DNA from: Bradyrhizobium sp.
GTDB taxonomy: Bacteria > Pseudomonadota > Alphaproteobacteria > Rhizobiales > Xanthobacteraceae
Assembly (NCBI RefSeq): GCF_017881085.1
Contig: NZ_JADGRI010000013.1
Location: forward strand, 1 to 32,731
DNA length: 32,731 nucleotides
Direction: 5' to 3'
The stretch's first letter is position 1. Each line of letters opens with the position of its first letter. This document shows, one piece after another, positions 32,254-32,731 of the stretch. The translations under genes were made by a program, and so were the position numbers. A model generated the notes under the pieces. The model saw nothing but the letters and a program-made list of their open reading frames with translations. It made no database searches and had not been told where the DNA came from.

Positions 32254-32731
32254 TCAGAATACCAGGAGATCGGTGAGCGGCTTGTCCTCATGCAGCCGGC
32301 GGATGGCCTCCGCCAGCAGCGGTGCCGCCGGCACGATGTCGAGCTTGTCGCGCACCGGGCCGGCCGGCAGACGAAACGCCGGCACGGCGTCGGTGGCAAT
32401 GATGCGGTCGATGGCCGGGTCGGCAAGCGCCGTTTCGGCCCCCGGCATGAACAGCCCGTGGGCTACGCACGCGAAGACACGCCGGGCGCCACGCCCACGC
32501 GCGGCCCGCGCGGCCCGCACCAGCGTGCCGCCCGTGCTGATGAGATCGTCGACGATGACGCAGGTGGCTCCGGCGACGTCGCCTACGAACAGGTCGCCCG
32601 AAACCACGCCCGCGCTGCGGTGCTTTTCGGCAAAGGCCTTGCCGATCGGACGGCCCATCGCCTTTTCCAGCGCTTCGCGCAGCAGGTCCGCCCGCTTGCC
32701 ACCTCCCAGATCCGGGGAGATGACGCAAAGC
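32254..32731 (-). CDS. prs: Ribose-phosphate pyrophosphokinase (PRPP synthetase), 5' end cut by window edge
   Basis: The visible C-terminal 158 residues match PRPP synthetases: CVISPDLGGGKRADLL, the Lys/Arg loop FAEKHRS, GDLFVGDV, the PRPP/ribose-phosphate loop VIVDDLISTGGTL and the ending PLLAEAIRRLHEDK. The frame runs open to the right edge; the Met at 32658 is internal. It makes PRPP from ribose 5-phosphate and ATP, which the nearby nicotinate phosphoribosyltransferase consumes. HGLFMPGAE and the Prs-like but divergent loops suggest an accessory paralogue rather than the housekeeping gene. It is convergent with the kinase gene, 14 bp apart. Confidence 0.9.
   Translation of the reverse strand, partial: LCVISPDLGGGKRADLLREALEKAMGRPIGKAFAEKHRSAGVVSGDLFVGDVAGATCVIVDDLISTGGTLVRAARAARGRGARRVFACVAHGLFMPGAETALADPAIDRIIATDAVPAFRLPAGPVRDKLDIVPAAPLLAEAIRRLHEDKPLTDLLVF

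Noticed and set aside
1..32731. CRISPR arrays, insertion sequences, tRNA/rRNA genes, integration sites
   Set aside because: No regularly spaced repeats, transposase or integrase motifs or tRNA-like cloverleafs were seen.

Overview
The window is GC-rich chromosomal DNA from an alphaproteobacterium. Gene content, FixK-type anaeroboxes, a fused LivM-LivG transporter and intergenic palindromes point to the Bradyrhizobium/Rhodopseudomonas group, but this is inference because no rRNA or species marker is present. Genes are tightly packed with many ATGA stop/start overlaps. I saw no tRNA, rRNA, CRISPR, insertion sequence or phage gene.

Left half (1-15.4 kb): aromatic catabolism. On the plus strand from about 7.85 to 15.05 kb lies a homoprotocatechuate (3,4-dihydroxyphenylacetate) meta-cleavage operon: hydratase hpaH, isomerase hpaF, dehydrogenase hpaE, dioxygenase hpaD, a ModA-like periplasmic binding protein, an HpaG-type FAH-family enzyme and a TPP-dependent IlvB-like enzyme. 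The MarR-type regulator hpaR is divergent, with a 12-bp palindrome (TTAACATGTTAA) in the shared promoter region. Beyond hpaR, a minus-strand operon encodes a Liv-type ABC importer (binding protein, LivH, fused LivM-LivG, LivF), an HpcH/HpaI-family aldolase and a UxaA/GarD-like dehydratase cut by the window edge. If the aldolase is HpaI, the meta-cleavage route to pyruvate and succinate semialdehyde is complete here. Paired with the UxaA-like enzyme it could instead be a GarL-like sugar-acid aldolase. The hydroxylase that would make homoprotocatechuate is not in the window.

Right half (15.7-32.7 kb): a low-oxygen/stress island. Eight transcription units, on both strands, cover two universal stress proteins plus an ABC efflux system; a protein repair methyltransferase/erythromycin esterase fusion with an unknown helical protein, a host-attachment-type protein and a 57-aa acidic protein; an FtsH protease; an unknown protein with an L,D-transpeptidase; nicotinate phosphoribosyltransferase; DUF3775 and ChaB-like proteins; an alpha/beta hydrolase with a phosphoribosyltransferase; and an APH-like kinase. 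A PRPP synthetase runs off the right end. By eye I find six FNR/FixK-type boxes (TTGA-N6-TCAA type; one has a mismatch in its left half and one reads TTGC), one beside each promoter region, most with a plausible -10 element about 41.5 bp from the box centre. Two boxes lie between divergent genes and appear to serve both. None was seen in the left half.

The best candidate for something undescribed is this right-hand regulon, which links protein quality control, cell-wall remodelling, efflux and PRPP/nicotinate salvage under one apparent oxygen-responsive switch. All functions are read from motifs and family resemblance, with no database search.
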